A stretch of 60,686 bases of DNA, taken from the NCBI GenBank assembly GCA_964603125.1, contig CAZRUA010000009.1, forward strand, positions 1-60,686. Reading direction: 5' to 3'. Made by a program: the position numbers and the translations under genes. Source of the DNA: CAZRUA01 sp964603125. GTDB taxonomy: Bacteria; Bacteroidota; Bacteroidia; B-17B0; Aurantibacillaceae. Below the pieces are notes generated by a model that ran no database searches, was not told the origin of the DNA, and worked only from the letters and a program-made list of their open reading frames with translations. How positions within the stretch are numbered: position 1 is the stretch's first letter; every line of letters begins with the position of its first letter. Shown here one piece after another: positions 28,501 through 38,300 of the stretch.

Positions 28501-30287
28501 TGTACGAAAACTTGTATAAAGCCTTTCATATCATAATCTACCAAGCCTAAGGAAGTGGCTTTTAAAATGTAGTAGTAAGTACCATCGCTTACTTTTTGTC
28601 CACTTAAATCATTACCTGTCCAAACAAAATTTGGGTCGGAGCTTTTGTAAACAATAGTTCCCCAACGATTGTAAACCGTAAACTCAAATACTTTAAAACC
28701 ATTATGAGTAATATAGTATTCATCGTTGATATTATCATGATTACCATAAGTGAAGATGTTAGGAATAATTAAAAGCTCGTGGTAATCAACAAAAACATTT
28801 GTTGTAATTGTATCGGTGCATCCGTTTTGTGTAACAACTAATGTAACTGGGAAATCGCCTGGGCCACCATACGTATAACTAGGATTTTGAACAGAAGACG
28901 ATGCTCCATCGCCAAAACTCCATTGCCAAGCTGTGGCGGGTTGTGGTTGAGATAAATCAACAAATGAAAAATTTAACTCATTGTTTGGGTTCTCCGTTTG
29001 ACTAAAACTTGCTGTAGGTGCTGGTTTAAAAGTAACTTGACACGAATCGCTTAAGTTAGATTTGCAACCCAAACTATTTTCAGCTTGCACCACAACATAG
29101 TTTCCAGCTGCTGATAAATAATTTATATCAATACTTGAAGTGCCTTGTCCGCTGGTAATCGTTGAGCCGCTTGGCACTGTCCAGTTAAAAGTAACATTGG
29201 ATGTGCTATCCGTTGCCGAAAAACTTACTTTAGGATCGTTATCACAAATTGGTCCCGGACAAATTATTTGCGGTTGACTAGGCTTTTTCACTGCCAATAC
29301 AAAGTGTTCGTCGTTAGGATTAAAACCCCAATTTAATTTCTCAACATAATTAAATGCCGCAGTTGTACCATTGTTTACTGCACCAACATCAAACCAAGCA
29401 TTATTGGCATTACGCCAATTGTAAAGGTTTTGCCAAGTACCATCTAAACTAGCGATGTAATTTATTTTAACATTTGCATTTTGAATCCCTGAAGCCCTTT
29501 GTATATCATGGTAAAACGTATCGTTTGATGCACACAACTCTCCATCATCTTGAGTTCTAAAATATCCATCCACATCCGCATCATGATTTACAAAACGTGC
29601 ATTGTAAATAGTTTGCAAAGTGCCTGTTGGCGTAATTTCAACTGGGCGGTATTTAGGAGAATTTAAACTTGAACCCGTTGGAAACAAATAGGTGTTAGTT
29701 GAATTGGTGTAACGCGAAAAATAACCAGGAGCAATACTACTCACGAATCCCTCATTACCCGCCACTATAGTATTAGTTACAGAAGTAGAAAGTGTATTGG
29801 TAACAGTCACCAAATTAGTGTTGGTAGCTAATTCGCGATTATTAATGTTAAGTTGATTATTGATATTGCAATTAATGTTTGCAGTAAGTTTAGCACTTGA
29901 GGGCGCTAATGTAACATCATGAAAAGTAGTGATAGTGCTGCCCGAAATATTTTGATTAGCCGAACTACTATTAAAAATAACTTCCGAATTATTAGCAATA
30001 AAAGTAGAATTATTGATAAAATCTTGCTCAATGTAATACTTACCATTACCTTGGCTGGTGCTTGATCCATTTAAAGTTAATGAACCTGAAGCTAAGCCAT
30101 TATTAGTAATATAAACATTACCATCATTTGTACTAATAGCATTAGCATTATATTCGGCACCGCCATTTATTTGGACTATAGCTCCCGAATTAATTTGAAG
30201 CGTTGCACCATTATTATAAAAAACCTGTGCCTTAGCATTAGAAAATGCCAAAACACCCAGCGCTATTTTACAAATCGTTTTAATCAT
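28497..30287 (-). CDS. Secreted PKD protein with gliding-motility-type C-terminal domain
   Basis: A 596-residue surface or secreted protein. From the ATG at 30287 it starts MIKTICKIALGVLAFSNAKAQ, a good signal peptide; the frame is open for 36 more codons upstream but these would spoil it, and a TATATTTG promoter element lies within that stretch. The N-terminal half is Asn/Thr/Ser-rich and repetitive, as in adhesin-like proteins. A PKD domain (TASFSQTENPNNELNFSFVD...WSFGDGASSSVQNPSYTYGGPGDFPVTLVV) lies at ~415-500, and the last ~85 residues (IPNIFTYGNHDNINDEYYI...YNRWGTIVY...GQKVSDGTYYYIL) form a type IX secretion sorting domain. Confidence 0.88.
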   Translation of the reverse strand: MIKTICKIALGVLAFSNAKAQVFYNNGATLQINSGAIVQINGGAEYNANAISTNDGNVYITNNGLASGSLTLNGSSTSQGNGKYYIEQDFINNSTFIANNSEVIFNSSSANQNISGSTITTFHDVTLAPSSAKLTANINCNINNQLNINNRELATNTNLVTVTNTLSTSVTNTIVAGNEGFVSSIAPGYFSRYTNSTNTYLFPTGSSLNSPKYRPVEITPTGTLQTIYNARFVNHDADVDGYFRTQDDGELCASNDTFYHDIQRASGIQNANVKINYIASLDGTWQNLYNWRNANNAWFDVGAVNNGTTAAFNYVEKLNWGFNPNDEHFVLAVKKPSQPQIICPGPICDNDPKVSFSATDSTSNVTFNWTVPSGSTITSGQGTSSIDINYLSAAGNYVVVQAENSLGCKSNLSDSCQVTFKPAPTASFSQTENPNNELNFSFVDLSQPQPATAWQWSFGDGASSSVQNPSYTYGGPGDFPVTLVVTQNGCTDTITTNVFVDYHELLIIPNIFTYGNHDNINDEYYITHNGFKVFEFTVYNRWGTIVYKSSDPNFVWTGNDLSGQKVSDGTYYYILKATSLGLVDYDMKGFIQVFVH

Positions 30288-30300
30288 TATTTTTGATATA

Positions 30301-30308
30301 CAAATATA
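30301..30308 (-). promoter_or_regulatory. -7 promoter element for the PKD/T9SS protein
   Basis: On the minus strand TATATTTG lies 13 bases before the ATG at 30287, matching the Bacteroidota TAnnTTTG element. It supports the shorter start. Confidence 0.55.
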
Positions 30309-30340
30309 GCAAATTCGATAAAATAATATACATTTACAAG

Positions 30341-30844
30341 GTGTTAAAACGCATAATAAATATATCTTTTTTGGCTTTAATTGTTTTTCAGGCAATTGGC
30401 TTAATTAGCTATTTAACTATTTCGCAAAGTATTGCCAAACACCAAGCCAAAGAAATTATTGAAAGCAAAAGCATAAAGCTTGAAGAGTTGCGTATTCCAC
30501 TCTCCGAAATTGGAACAATAAAACTTGAAGGGAAAGAATTTGAATACAAAGGCGAATTGTACGATTTAAAAAAATTTACCCTAACCAAAACACACATTGT
30601 GTTACACGTGTTTAACGATAAAAAAGAAAAAGAAATAAAAGAAAATATTGCATTGTTGTTTAGCAAGAAAAATAAATCGGGAGGAGAAAACACCATTGCA
30701 AAACTTTTAAATTTAAAATACACTTCGACTAATTTTCAGCTTCATTTAAAACAAGTTTGCACTCAAAAAAACAACTATGCAAATTATAATACCATTTTTA
30801 GTAATTCAATAGTGGGGACTACTACCCCACCTCCAAAAATCTAG
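30341..30844 (+). CDS. Small membrane-anchored protein upstream of a TonB receptor
   Basis: A 167-residue protein from GTG 30341 (the frame also opens at TTG 30293, but that start lies in the promoter of the divergent gene). It has one N-terminal helix (NISFLALIVFQAIGLISYLTI), a charged central region and a tail ending TTPPPKI. I do not recognise the family. Short proteins with such Pro-rich ends often precede TonB-dependent receptors in Bacteroidota, and here the receptor starts 83 bp downstream on the same strand, so a shared role is plausible but not shown. Confidence 0.65.
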   Translation: MLKRIINISFLALIVFQAIGLISYLTISQSIAKHQAKEIIESKSIKLEELRIPLSEIGTIKLEGKEFEYKGELYDLKKFTLTKTHIVLHVFNDKKEKEIKENIALLFSKKNKSGGENTIAKLLNLKYTSTNFQLHLKQVCTQKNNYANYNTIFSNSIVGTTTPPPKI

Positions 30845-30927
30845 TTTACCTTTTAGTTTTTATTGTCTAAAAAAATAGCAGCCAACAGTTGCTATGTAAA
30901 CTATTCTATTAATTCAATTTTATACCA

Positions 30928-33174
30928 ATGAAAAATATATATTCATGCATTTTTGCATGCGTTGCCTTGCATGCAAGTTTAAATGCACAAAATCAAGATA
31001 CAATTAAAAACACCTATCAATATACGGCACCAAGCATACAATACATACAATCTATTCAAATTCAGCCAGTAGTTGTTTCTGCATCAAAAATAGAAGAAGA
31101 AAAAAGAAATGTAGCACAACAAATTGATGTTGTTGGTGCAGCTGAAATAAGTCGAATTAACGCGCAAAGCACTGCTGATTTACTTTCTAATAATGGAAAC
31201 GTGTTTGTTCAAAAAAGTCAAGCCGGCGGTGGAAGCCCAATTTTAAGAGGTTTTGAAGCTAATAAAGTTTTGTTAGTGATTGATGGTGTAAGAATGAACA
31301 ATCTTATTTACCGTGGTGGTCACTTACAAAACGTAATTACAGTTGATAACAATAACTTAGAAAGAATGGAAGTTTTATTCGGGCCTTCTTCTACCGTTTA
31401 CGGAAGTGATGCTTTGGGCGGTGTAATTAGTTTACATACCAAACGCGCGCAGTTCTCGAGCGATGAAAACAATTTAATAAAAGTAAATGCTTTTACCCGA
31501 TACGGAAGCGTAAATAGCGAGTTAACCGGACATTTTGATTTTAATTTCGGTACTAAAAAATTTGCTAGTATTACCTCTTTCACTGGTTCAAACTTTGGTG
31601 ATTTAATGGGTGGTAAAAATCAAAATCCATTTTACACTTCCTCGTATGGTGAAAGACCATATTATGTTGAGCGCATCAATGGCAAAGATTCATTAGTTAA
31701 AAACAGCAATCGCTATTTACAAAAACAAAGTGCCTACAAGCAAATTGATTTTATGCAAAAATTTGCTTACAAACAAAATGATAATATCACACACAACATC
31801 AATTTCCAATATTCCACTTCAACTGATGTTCCGCGCTACGATAGGCTTACCGATCCATCTGGTGCAGGCTTAAAATTCGCTGAATGGTATTATGGTCCGC
31901 AAAAACGCATGTTAGCTGCTTATACCTTTAACTATGTAAACAACGAAGCATTTTTTCAAATTATAAATGCAACAGTTAGTTATCAAAGCATTGAAGAAAG
32001 CCGTGTGCAAAGACGATTCAACAATAAAAATTTACAAAGCCGCATCGAAAATGTAAATGTTGTAGGATTGAATACCGACTTTGTACGTACTATAAACAAA
32101 AACAGAATACAATTGGGTATTGACGGGCAATACAACAGTTTAAAATCAACAGCTAACGTAGTTGATATTACAACAAACACTAAATCACCACTGGATACAC
32201 GTTACCCAAGTGGTAAAAACACCATGTCGAATTTAGCGCTTTACATTTCGCACCAATACCGCATTAGTCCAACCTTAACTATTAATGATGGAGCTAGAAT
32301 TGGCTTTACAAATTTGTACTCGCAATTTAACGATACTACTTTCTTTAATTTTCCTTTTAAAGATGTTAAGCAACAAAACTTGGTGTACTCTGGAAGTGCA
32401 AGTATTGTGAACAATCCAAATGATCATTTAAAATTATCGGCATTAATTGCTACGGGTTATCGTGCACCAAATGTAGATGATTTAGCTAAAGTATTTGAAT
32501 CAGCTACAGCCACTTTAATTGTTCCGAATAGTGATTTAAAACCAGAGAAAACAGTGAGTTCTGAATTAGGCATTTCAAATGTGTTTAACAAAATTACTAC
32601 ATGGGAAAGCTCAGTATATTATACACAAATTTATGACGCTATCGTAACCGATAAATTTACTTACCAAGGAAAAGATTCGGTAATGTACAATGGCACATTA
32701 AGTTCAGTACAAGCTAATCAAAACAAACGAAAAGCATATATCTACGGTTTTTCAACTGGCATAAAATCAAGATGCAACGACTTTTTTACCATTGCATTTA
32801 ATTTAAATTACACTTATGGTCGATTTAAAACTGATAGCACAGATATGCCATTGGATCATATTGCACCAGTAACAAGTAAGTTATTGTTATCGTACAACAA
32901 CAAAAACTTTAGTTCAGATTTTTATGTGAATTACAATGGTTGGAAGAAAATTAAAAACTACTTATTAAATGCTGAAGATAACGAAGCTTACGCAACACCA
33001 GATGGTATGCCAGCTTGGTTTACTTTAAATTTAAAAATGTCGTACAAGGTTCACAAACTATTTACATTACAAGCAGGTGTAGAAAACATTTTGGATACTC
33101 AATACCGCACATTTGCTAGTGGTATTAATGGTGCTGGAAGAAACTTTTACGCAGCATTACGCTTTAACTTGTAA
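30928..33174 (+). CDS. TonB-dependent outer-membrane receptor
   Basis: A 748-residue outer-membrane receptor. It has a signal peptide (residues 1-20), a TonB-box-like QPVVVSASK segment, a plug domain at ~50-170 (STADLLSNNGNVFVQKSQAGGGSPILRGFEANKVLLVIDGVRMNN...VLFGPSSTVYGSDALGGVISL) and a long beta-barrel ending in an aromatic-terminated strand (NFYAALRFNL). The plug motifs resemble haem/haemoglobin- or siderophore-type receptors; no SusC-type N-terminal extension is present. The ligand cannot be decided from sequence. A small membrane protein precedes it and a terminator follows. Confidence 0.92.
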   Translation: MKNIYSCIFACVALHASLNAQNQDTIKNTYQYTAPSIQYIQSIQIQPVVVSASKIEEEKRNVAQQIDVVGAAEISRINAQSTADLLSNNGNVFVQKSQAGGGSPILRGFEANKVLLVIDGVRMNNLIYRGGHLQNVITVDNNNLERMEVLFGPSSTVYGSDALGGVISLHTKRAQFSSDENNLIKVNAFTRYGSVNSELTGHFDFNFGTKKFASITSFTGSNFGDLMGGKNQNPFYTSSYGERPYYVERINGKDSLVKNSNRYLQKQSAYKQIDFMQKFAYKQNDNITHNINFQYSTSTDVPRYDRLTDPSGAGLKFAEWYYGPQKRMLAAYTFNYVNNEAFFQIINATVSYQSIEESRVQRRFNNKNLQSRIENVNVVGLNTDFVRTINKNRIQLGIDGQYNSLKSTANVVDITTNTKSPLDTRYPSGKNTMSNLALYISHQYRISPTLTINDGARIGFTNLYSQFNDTTFFNFPFKDVKQQNLVYSGSASIVNNPNDHLKLSALIATGYRAPNVDDLAKVFESATATLIVPNSDLKPEKTVSSELGISNVFNKITTWESSVYYTQIYDAIVTDKFTYQGKDSVMYNGTLSSVQANQNKRKAYIYGFSTGIKSRCNDFFTIAFNLNYTYGRFKTDSTDMPLDHIAPVTSKLLLSYNNKNFSSDFYVNYNGWKKIKNYLLNAEDNEAYATPDGMPAWFTLNLKMSYKVHKLFTLQAGVENILDTQYRTFASGINGAGRNFYAALRFNL

Positions 33175-33190
33175 AATAATTAGTAACATT

Positions 33191-33228
33191 AAAAAGCCGG
33201 CTTCTAAACAAAAGAAGCTGGCTTTTTG
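33191..33228 (+). terminator. Intrinsic terminator after the TonB receptor
   Basis: AAAAAGCCGGCTTCT pairs with AGAAGCTGGCTTTTT (one G-U pair) around a short A-rich loop and ends in T residues. Confidence 0.8.
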
Positions 33229-33270
33229 TTATGAATACAGTCATACTCAATAGAATTATAACAAACACAA

Positions 33271-33860
33271 CCCATCATTGCGGAGCCCTTTAGAGGTGAA
33301 GCAATCTCATTATCTTATCTGCAAATCATTCTTAACATTCCCCCTTTGAAGGGGGAGTAAGGGGGATGTTATCTCACTCACACAAAAACTGAAATTCACC
33401 AGAATCACAATTCAAATGTTCAATTTTAAATTATAATTGATAAATTAACATTGCAAATTAATAATACAATCTTACCAACTATATCCTTCCTAACATCCCC
33501 CCCTTTGAAGAGCCTGTTCCGAAATGGGTTCGGGAGGGTAAGGGGGATGTTCTCTCGCGCCCTAATAACACAACCCATCATTGCGAATCCATTCACGGAT
33601 GACGCAATCTCATGTTAGTATTAGTAATTTACAAAAGATTGCTTCGTTGCCCTACGGGACGCCTCGCAATGACGAAGAACATAACCGTCATGCAACACTT
33701 TACGAAGAACACAACCCGTCATTGCGAATCTCTTTAGAGTGAAGCAATCTCAAGTTGGTATTAGTAAAATACTTAAGATTGCTTCGTTGCCCTACGGGAC
33801 GCCTCGCAATGACGAAAATCTTAAGTCGTCATCCGAAAACTATCGGATTCAGCATGAAGA
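33271..33860. repeat. Interspersed repeat island 1 (families A and B)
   Basis: The 714-bp stretch between the TonB receptor and the next gene has no credible ORF. It holds family A (start CGTCATTGCGAATC, centre GAAGCAATCTCA, end CTCGCAATGACGA): full copies at 33578-33675 and 33717-33815, and a half copy at 33275-33310. Family B (CATTCCCCCTTTGAAGGGGG...AAGGGGGATGT) is at 33331-33370 and 33491-33550. The outer ends of family A are inverted repeats, so each copy folds into a long hairpin. A further CAAATGTTCAATTTTAAATT word near 33414 recurs near 55919. Confidence 0.8.
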
Positions 33861-33888
33861 CTGGAGCTTTTGAAACAGTATACTTTTA

Positions 33889-34389
33889 TTAAGTAGCTCT
33901 GTAGCCCATTACCTTTTCCTTTGCAAACCTTCTTTGCAAAACAACAATACCCGACAAGGGCAAAGTTCCAAACTCAACTTCATCGCCAACATTTACTTCA
34001 TCGTAAAACCATTTTTCTACCACTATTTTATCTTCGCCCGAAAAAAGAAAATGCAAATAAGTTGAACTCTTCCCTGATCCCATTCGCTCAATTTTCATAC
34101 TTGTCACCTCGCCTGATTGAATATGAGCAAAACCATTTCTTTTATCGCGCTTTAACTTGTTGAGCTGGATATACAAATAAATAAAATAGCCTATTGGGAT
34201 AATTATAGTGAGTATACTTATAATATCCTGATTAGATATATACTCCAAATTTAAGGCGTAGTAGATAAAATAGAGTTGTCCCGCCAAAATAATAGCCATT
34301 ACAATACTAATTAAAACATGTAACCAACTTAGTTTAGCTAGCTTTAGCATGCTCTCATCCATTACCCTAACTGTTGTAACAAAACTCAT
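33889..34389 (-). CDS. Membrane protein of unknown function
   Basis: A 166-residue protein with two membrane helices (LHVLISIVMAIILAGQLYFIYYAL and ISILTIIIPIGYFIYLYIQL), followed by a soluble domain of beta character (GFAHIQSGEVTSMKIERMGSGKSSTYLHFLFSGEDKIVVEKWFYDEVNVGDEVEFGTLPLSGIVVLQR). The second part resembles DUF3592-like domains, but I cannot confirm the family. The next upstream gene on this strand is 88 bp away; no functional link is visible. Confidence 0.65.
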   Translation of the reverse strand: MSFVTTVRVMDESMLKLAKLSWLHVLISIVMAIILAGQLYFIYYALNLEYISNQDIISILTIIIPIGYFIYLYIQLNKLKRDKRNGFAHIQSGEVTSMKIERMGSGKSSTYLHFLFSGEDKIVVEKWFYDEVNVGDEVEFGTLPLSGIVVLQRRFAKEKVMGYRAT

Positions 34390-34477
34390 AAGGCAATAGT
34401 AAGAAAATTTTTTAAATTTTTGGGATTAGTTATGATGATAAATGATCATTGAAAATTGATGAATGTGAATTAAAAAC

Positions 34478-35125
34478 CTATTTCACTCCAAACATTCTAT
34501 CGTATTTGGTGTCTTTGTGGCAACTAATGCAGTTACTTATTTTTCCTTTCTCTATAATGGGCTTAGCTTGCTTTTCCTTTTCTAAACTAACAATACCATA
34601 TACCCAACCCTCATCGTTTCTTTTACTTTTTTTCTCTTTATACATCACAAAAATTTCGGACACTGTGGTTGGAGTGTAATACTTACCATCGTTTTCACTT
34701 TTCTTAACAAATGCTTTTGTTTGCTTTAAACTATCCTTTTGCACTTCTTTTACATTCCACGTTTCTTTTACAATTACCTGCCCAATAGCCTGCGTTTTGT
34801 AGTTTGTATCAATATAAGGAATATAATTTTTGATGAATAATTTATACAGTTTATTTCCATGTTTACTAGCATTAACAGTAGCCATGCTATAATGCAAGCT
34901 GTCTTTTACATCTGGCTTCCCTTTTACTTCCATAGGTGATGCACATGGTGCTATGGTCCAATTAATTCCCTCGTTTTCCTTTCCAAATTGCCTATAGGTT
35001 TTGTACTCTTTAGAAATGCTTAACAATTTACTTTCTTGCGAATCAGTTTTAGTAAAACTAATGCATAATGCGCTGCTTACTATTGCAAAAGTTGTCAGAC
35101 TAAAATACAAAAACTTGTTTTTCAT
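34478..35125 (-). CDS. Cytochrome P460-like haem protein
   Basis: A 215-residue exported protein with a signal peptide (MKNKFLYFSLTTFAIVSSALCISF). The single c-type haem site CISCH is at residues 199-203, close to the C-terminus, and the domain before it (YRQFGKENEGINW, HYSMATVNASKHGNKLYKLF, GQVIVKETWNV, WVYGIVSLE) matches the cytochrome P460 fold. P460-family proteins of other bacteria oxidise hydroxylamine or bind NO, but many relatives in Bacteroidota are uncharacterised, so substrate is unknown. Flanking genes are unrelated. Confidence 0.8.
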   Translation of the reverse strand: MKNKFLYFSLTTFAIVSSALCISFTKTDSQESKLLSISKEYKTYRQFGKENEGINWTIAPCASPMEVKGKPDVKDSLHYSMATVNASKHGNKLYKLFIKNYIPYIDTNYKTQAIGQVIVKETWNVKEVQKDSLKQTKAFVKKSENDGKYYTPTTVSEIFVMYKEKKSKRNDEGWVYGIVSLEKEKQAKPIIEKGKISNCISCHKDTKYDRMFGVK

Positions 35126-35237
35126 TTTGGTTTAGTTAAAATGCAAAATAAAGGTAATGAAATTAATGGGATATAATAAAACCATTTAACCTTTCAATCC
35201 ATGTTGATGAGACTCTAAAGACTAACAAGGGCAACTA

Positions 35238-35296
35238 AAACGGTACAATTAAATTAAATTAATTACATCGTTAAAAGATTACTTACCATCAACGTA
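35238..35296 (-). pseudogene. Decayed 3' fragment related to the fibronectin-like gene at 39754-40365
   Basis: The minus strand of 35238-35293 reads DGK-stop-SFNDVINLI-stop-LYRF, against DGKQPFSDVINLIVPF at the end of the intact gene. Nucleotides match over about 50 bases (GATGGTAAG...GATGTAATTAATTTAA...GTRCCGTTTTA) apart from a 5-base insertion. In-frame stops show it is not coding. Only the last ~17 codons are recognisable. Confidence 0.7.
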
Positions 35297-35335
35297 GCAT
35301 CAATTTAAGTAATAAGTAAATTGATTAATATTCAC

Positions 35336-38300
35336 TTATACTTTAATCCCTACAAGGCACACATCATCTATCTGCTCTAATTTACCTAACCAATTATTAA
35401 AAGTTTCTCTTACTATTTTTTCTTGTTCGTGTAATGGATGGTGGGCAATGTTGCAAAGTAGTTCCCTTAATTTTTTGATCATGAATTTTTTACCGCTTTC
35501 ACCTCCAAACTGATCGGGGTATCCATCCGTAAAGGTATAAACAAGATCACCCTTTTGCAAATCAACATAATGATCCGTAAATGAAATGCTATCATTATGA
35601 TGTTTGCCTACTGGCATTTTGTCGGCTTTAATTTCAATCATTTCGTACTTGCTATCTTCAGCCTTCGAATCGATTTTACGCATAATCCAAACAGGGTTGT
35701 GGGCGGCGGCTAGGTTTAGTTTTAAATTCGCAAAATCATAAATACACATGCATGCATCCATTCCATCTTTGCCACCTTCTTCGCTACCATCTTTTTTTAG
35801 CCGCTCAATAATTGTTGATCGTGTTGCATTTAAAATACTTGCCGCATTTAAGTTACCATCCTTTACTGCAGTTTCAACACTTGTAATGTTTAACAAACTC
35901 ATAATTGCACCCGGCACTCCATGGCCTGTGCTATCTGCAGTTAACATAGCAAATTTACCATTGCTTAATTGGGATGCCCAATAAAAATCGCCACTTACAA
36001 CATCCTTGGGTTTAAAAAATATAAAGTATTCATTTAAATGATTATCTAACAAATCTTTAGTAGCCAAAAAACTTCTTTGAATTCGTTCGGCATAATTAAT
36101 ACTATCAGTAATTTCGCGGTGCTTCTCTTCTATCTGGTGTTTTTGTTCAAGCACTTCGGTAGTGCGCTCAATTACAATACTTTCTAATTTTTCTTTTTCG
36201 GCAATTAGTTTTTGCTCTCGTTTTTTAATGTAATACCAAATACTGCTTAGCACCAATACCAAGCAAATTACCCTAAACCACCAGGTATGCCACCAAGGCG
36301 CCTTTATCGTAAATACATATTCAACAATTTCGCTTCTATTGCCTTTTTCATCTATGGCACGTACTACAAATTTATAATTGCCATAGGCTATGTTTCGGTA
36401 ATCTACTTTATTGCTTAAGGTGGCATTGCCCCATTTTTTATCGGCACCCACTAACATATACTCGTATTTTATTTTTGCGCCCGAAGTATAGTTAATGCTA
36501 TTAAAATGAAAACTTAAATGGTTGTTGGCATAAGGCAGTACCATTGTTTTTGGGTAGTTGTAAAAACTATCCATTTCAGTAAATTGTATATTGCCCTTTA
36601 ATTCGTCACTCAAATTAAAGAAATCTACAAAGCCACCATCCACATCTATTTGCGTAATTTTTATGTTTGGTTGGCTCTCCTGATTATCGATATCATCCAA
36701 ATGAATACTGCTTGTGTTTTTACCAACAAACCACCAAGCTCGGTTACTAGCATCTATATATGCAACCTGCCTATAAAAATCAATGCTTTTTAAACCTTGC
36801 TGGCGACCGTAATTTTTAATTTTAAACAAATTGTTTCCTTTAGCATCCTTATACTCCTCAATTAGCGAAAGACCTGCCTCGGTACCTGCAAAAATTCTTT
36901 TTTTATTATCTTGTAGTATTGACCAGGTGAGGTTGTGCATTAAACCATTGTCCTCGTTTATAACATACGCTTTATTGCCACTAATTTTCATCACCCCCGT
37001 GTTGGATGTACATACCCAAATATCATCATTAGGAGCAACCAAGGTGCTACGGTTATCGTTATTTACCAAACCTTCCTTTTCGCTATAAATAATCATGTTT
37101 TTACCATCGAACTTTGTAATACCTCTATTACTTACTGTTATCCAAAGGTTGTTTTTACTATCCGCATCAATATCCCGTATTTTATTACCTGCCACTTCAT
37201 TAAAATCGAGTAGTTCAAAAATATCATCTTTATATCTTAGTAAATGACCATCAGCTGTTCCAAACCACAGGTTCTTTTTCCTATCCATAAATACATACGA
37301 GAATTCATTTGTAGGCAATCCACAATCGGTAGTATAAGTTGTACAGGTAGTTTCGGTAATTTTCATTATTCCATCCAATCGTGTTGCACACCAAACATTG
37401 CCAATATCATCGGTACAAGTAAAATAAGTATTATCTGTGCTTAAACCAGTTTGCTTATTATAAAGATACATTACCGAATCCTTTAACTGAATTAAACCTG
37501 CATCATCGCGCGAAAAATATACATTCCCTTTTTTATCACCCGAAATGCTATTTACAATACCATTATTCATTCCCTTGAGTTGGTCATAATGCTGAAAGCC
37601 TTTTTCATTTATTTTGCAAAGTCCAGCACCTTGTGTACCAACAAACATAGCTCCATCCTTGTTTGGCATTATACAATTTACAGTACTTGGTGTAAAACCA
37701 TTAGCACCATTAAAATGTATAAACTGCTTGCCATCGTATTTAAAAATGCCTGATTCCAATGTACCAACCCACATGCTGTTATTTGCATACACCATTGTTC
37801 TTACATCCGATTCCGCAAGTTCAGGTACGTTTAAAAAACTAGTAAAGGATTTTCCATCAAATACAATTGGTCCGTTTCCCTTTGTTCCAATCCAAATATT
37901 ACCTTGCTTATCTTGTGCTAAAGATCGAATGGTTCCGTTTGCTAAACCCGCTTCCAAACCAAAGCTTGTAAAACTTGTTCCATCAAATTTAACTACTCCA
38001 TCTTCATCAGTTCCAATCCATAATTGCCCTTTGTCATCTTCCAACAAAGCTCTGATTTGATGGGTAAGCAAACCTTCACGCTTGGAGTAAAAGGTAAAAT
38101 CCCCATCTTTATAATATGCCAAGCCATGCGCGGTTCCTATCCACATACCACCATTGCGCGATTTTACAATACAATTTACCAGATTAGCTATAAAACCATT
38201 TTCTTGAGCATAGTTACTAAACTTATACCCATCATAAATAGTTAAGCCACGTCCAGAGCCGAACCACATTTTTTTATCCTTATCAAAACAAATACATAAA

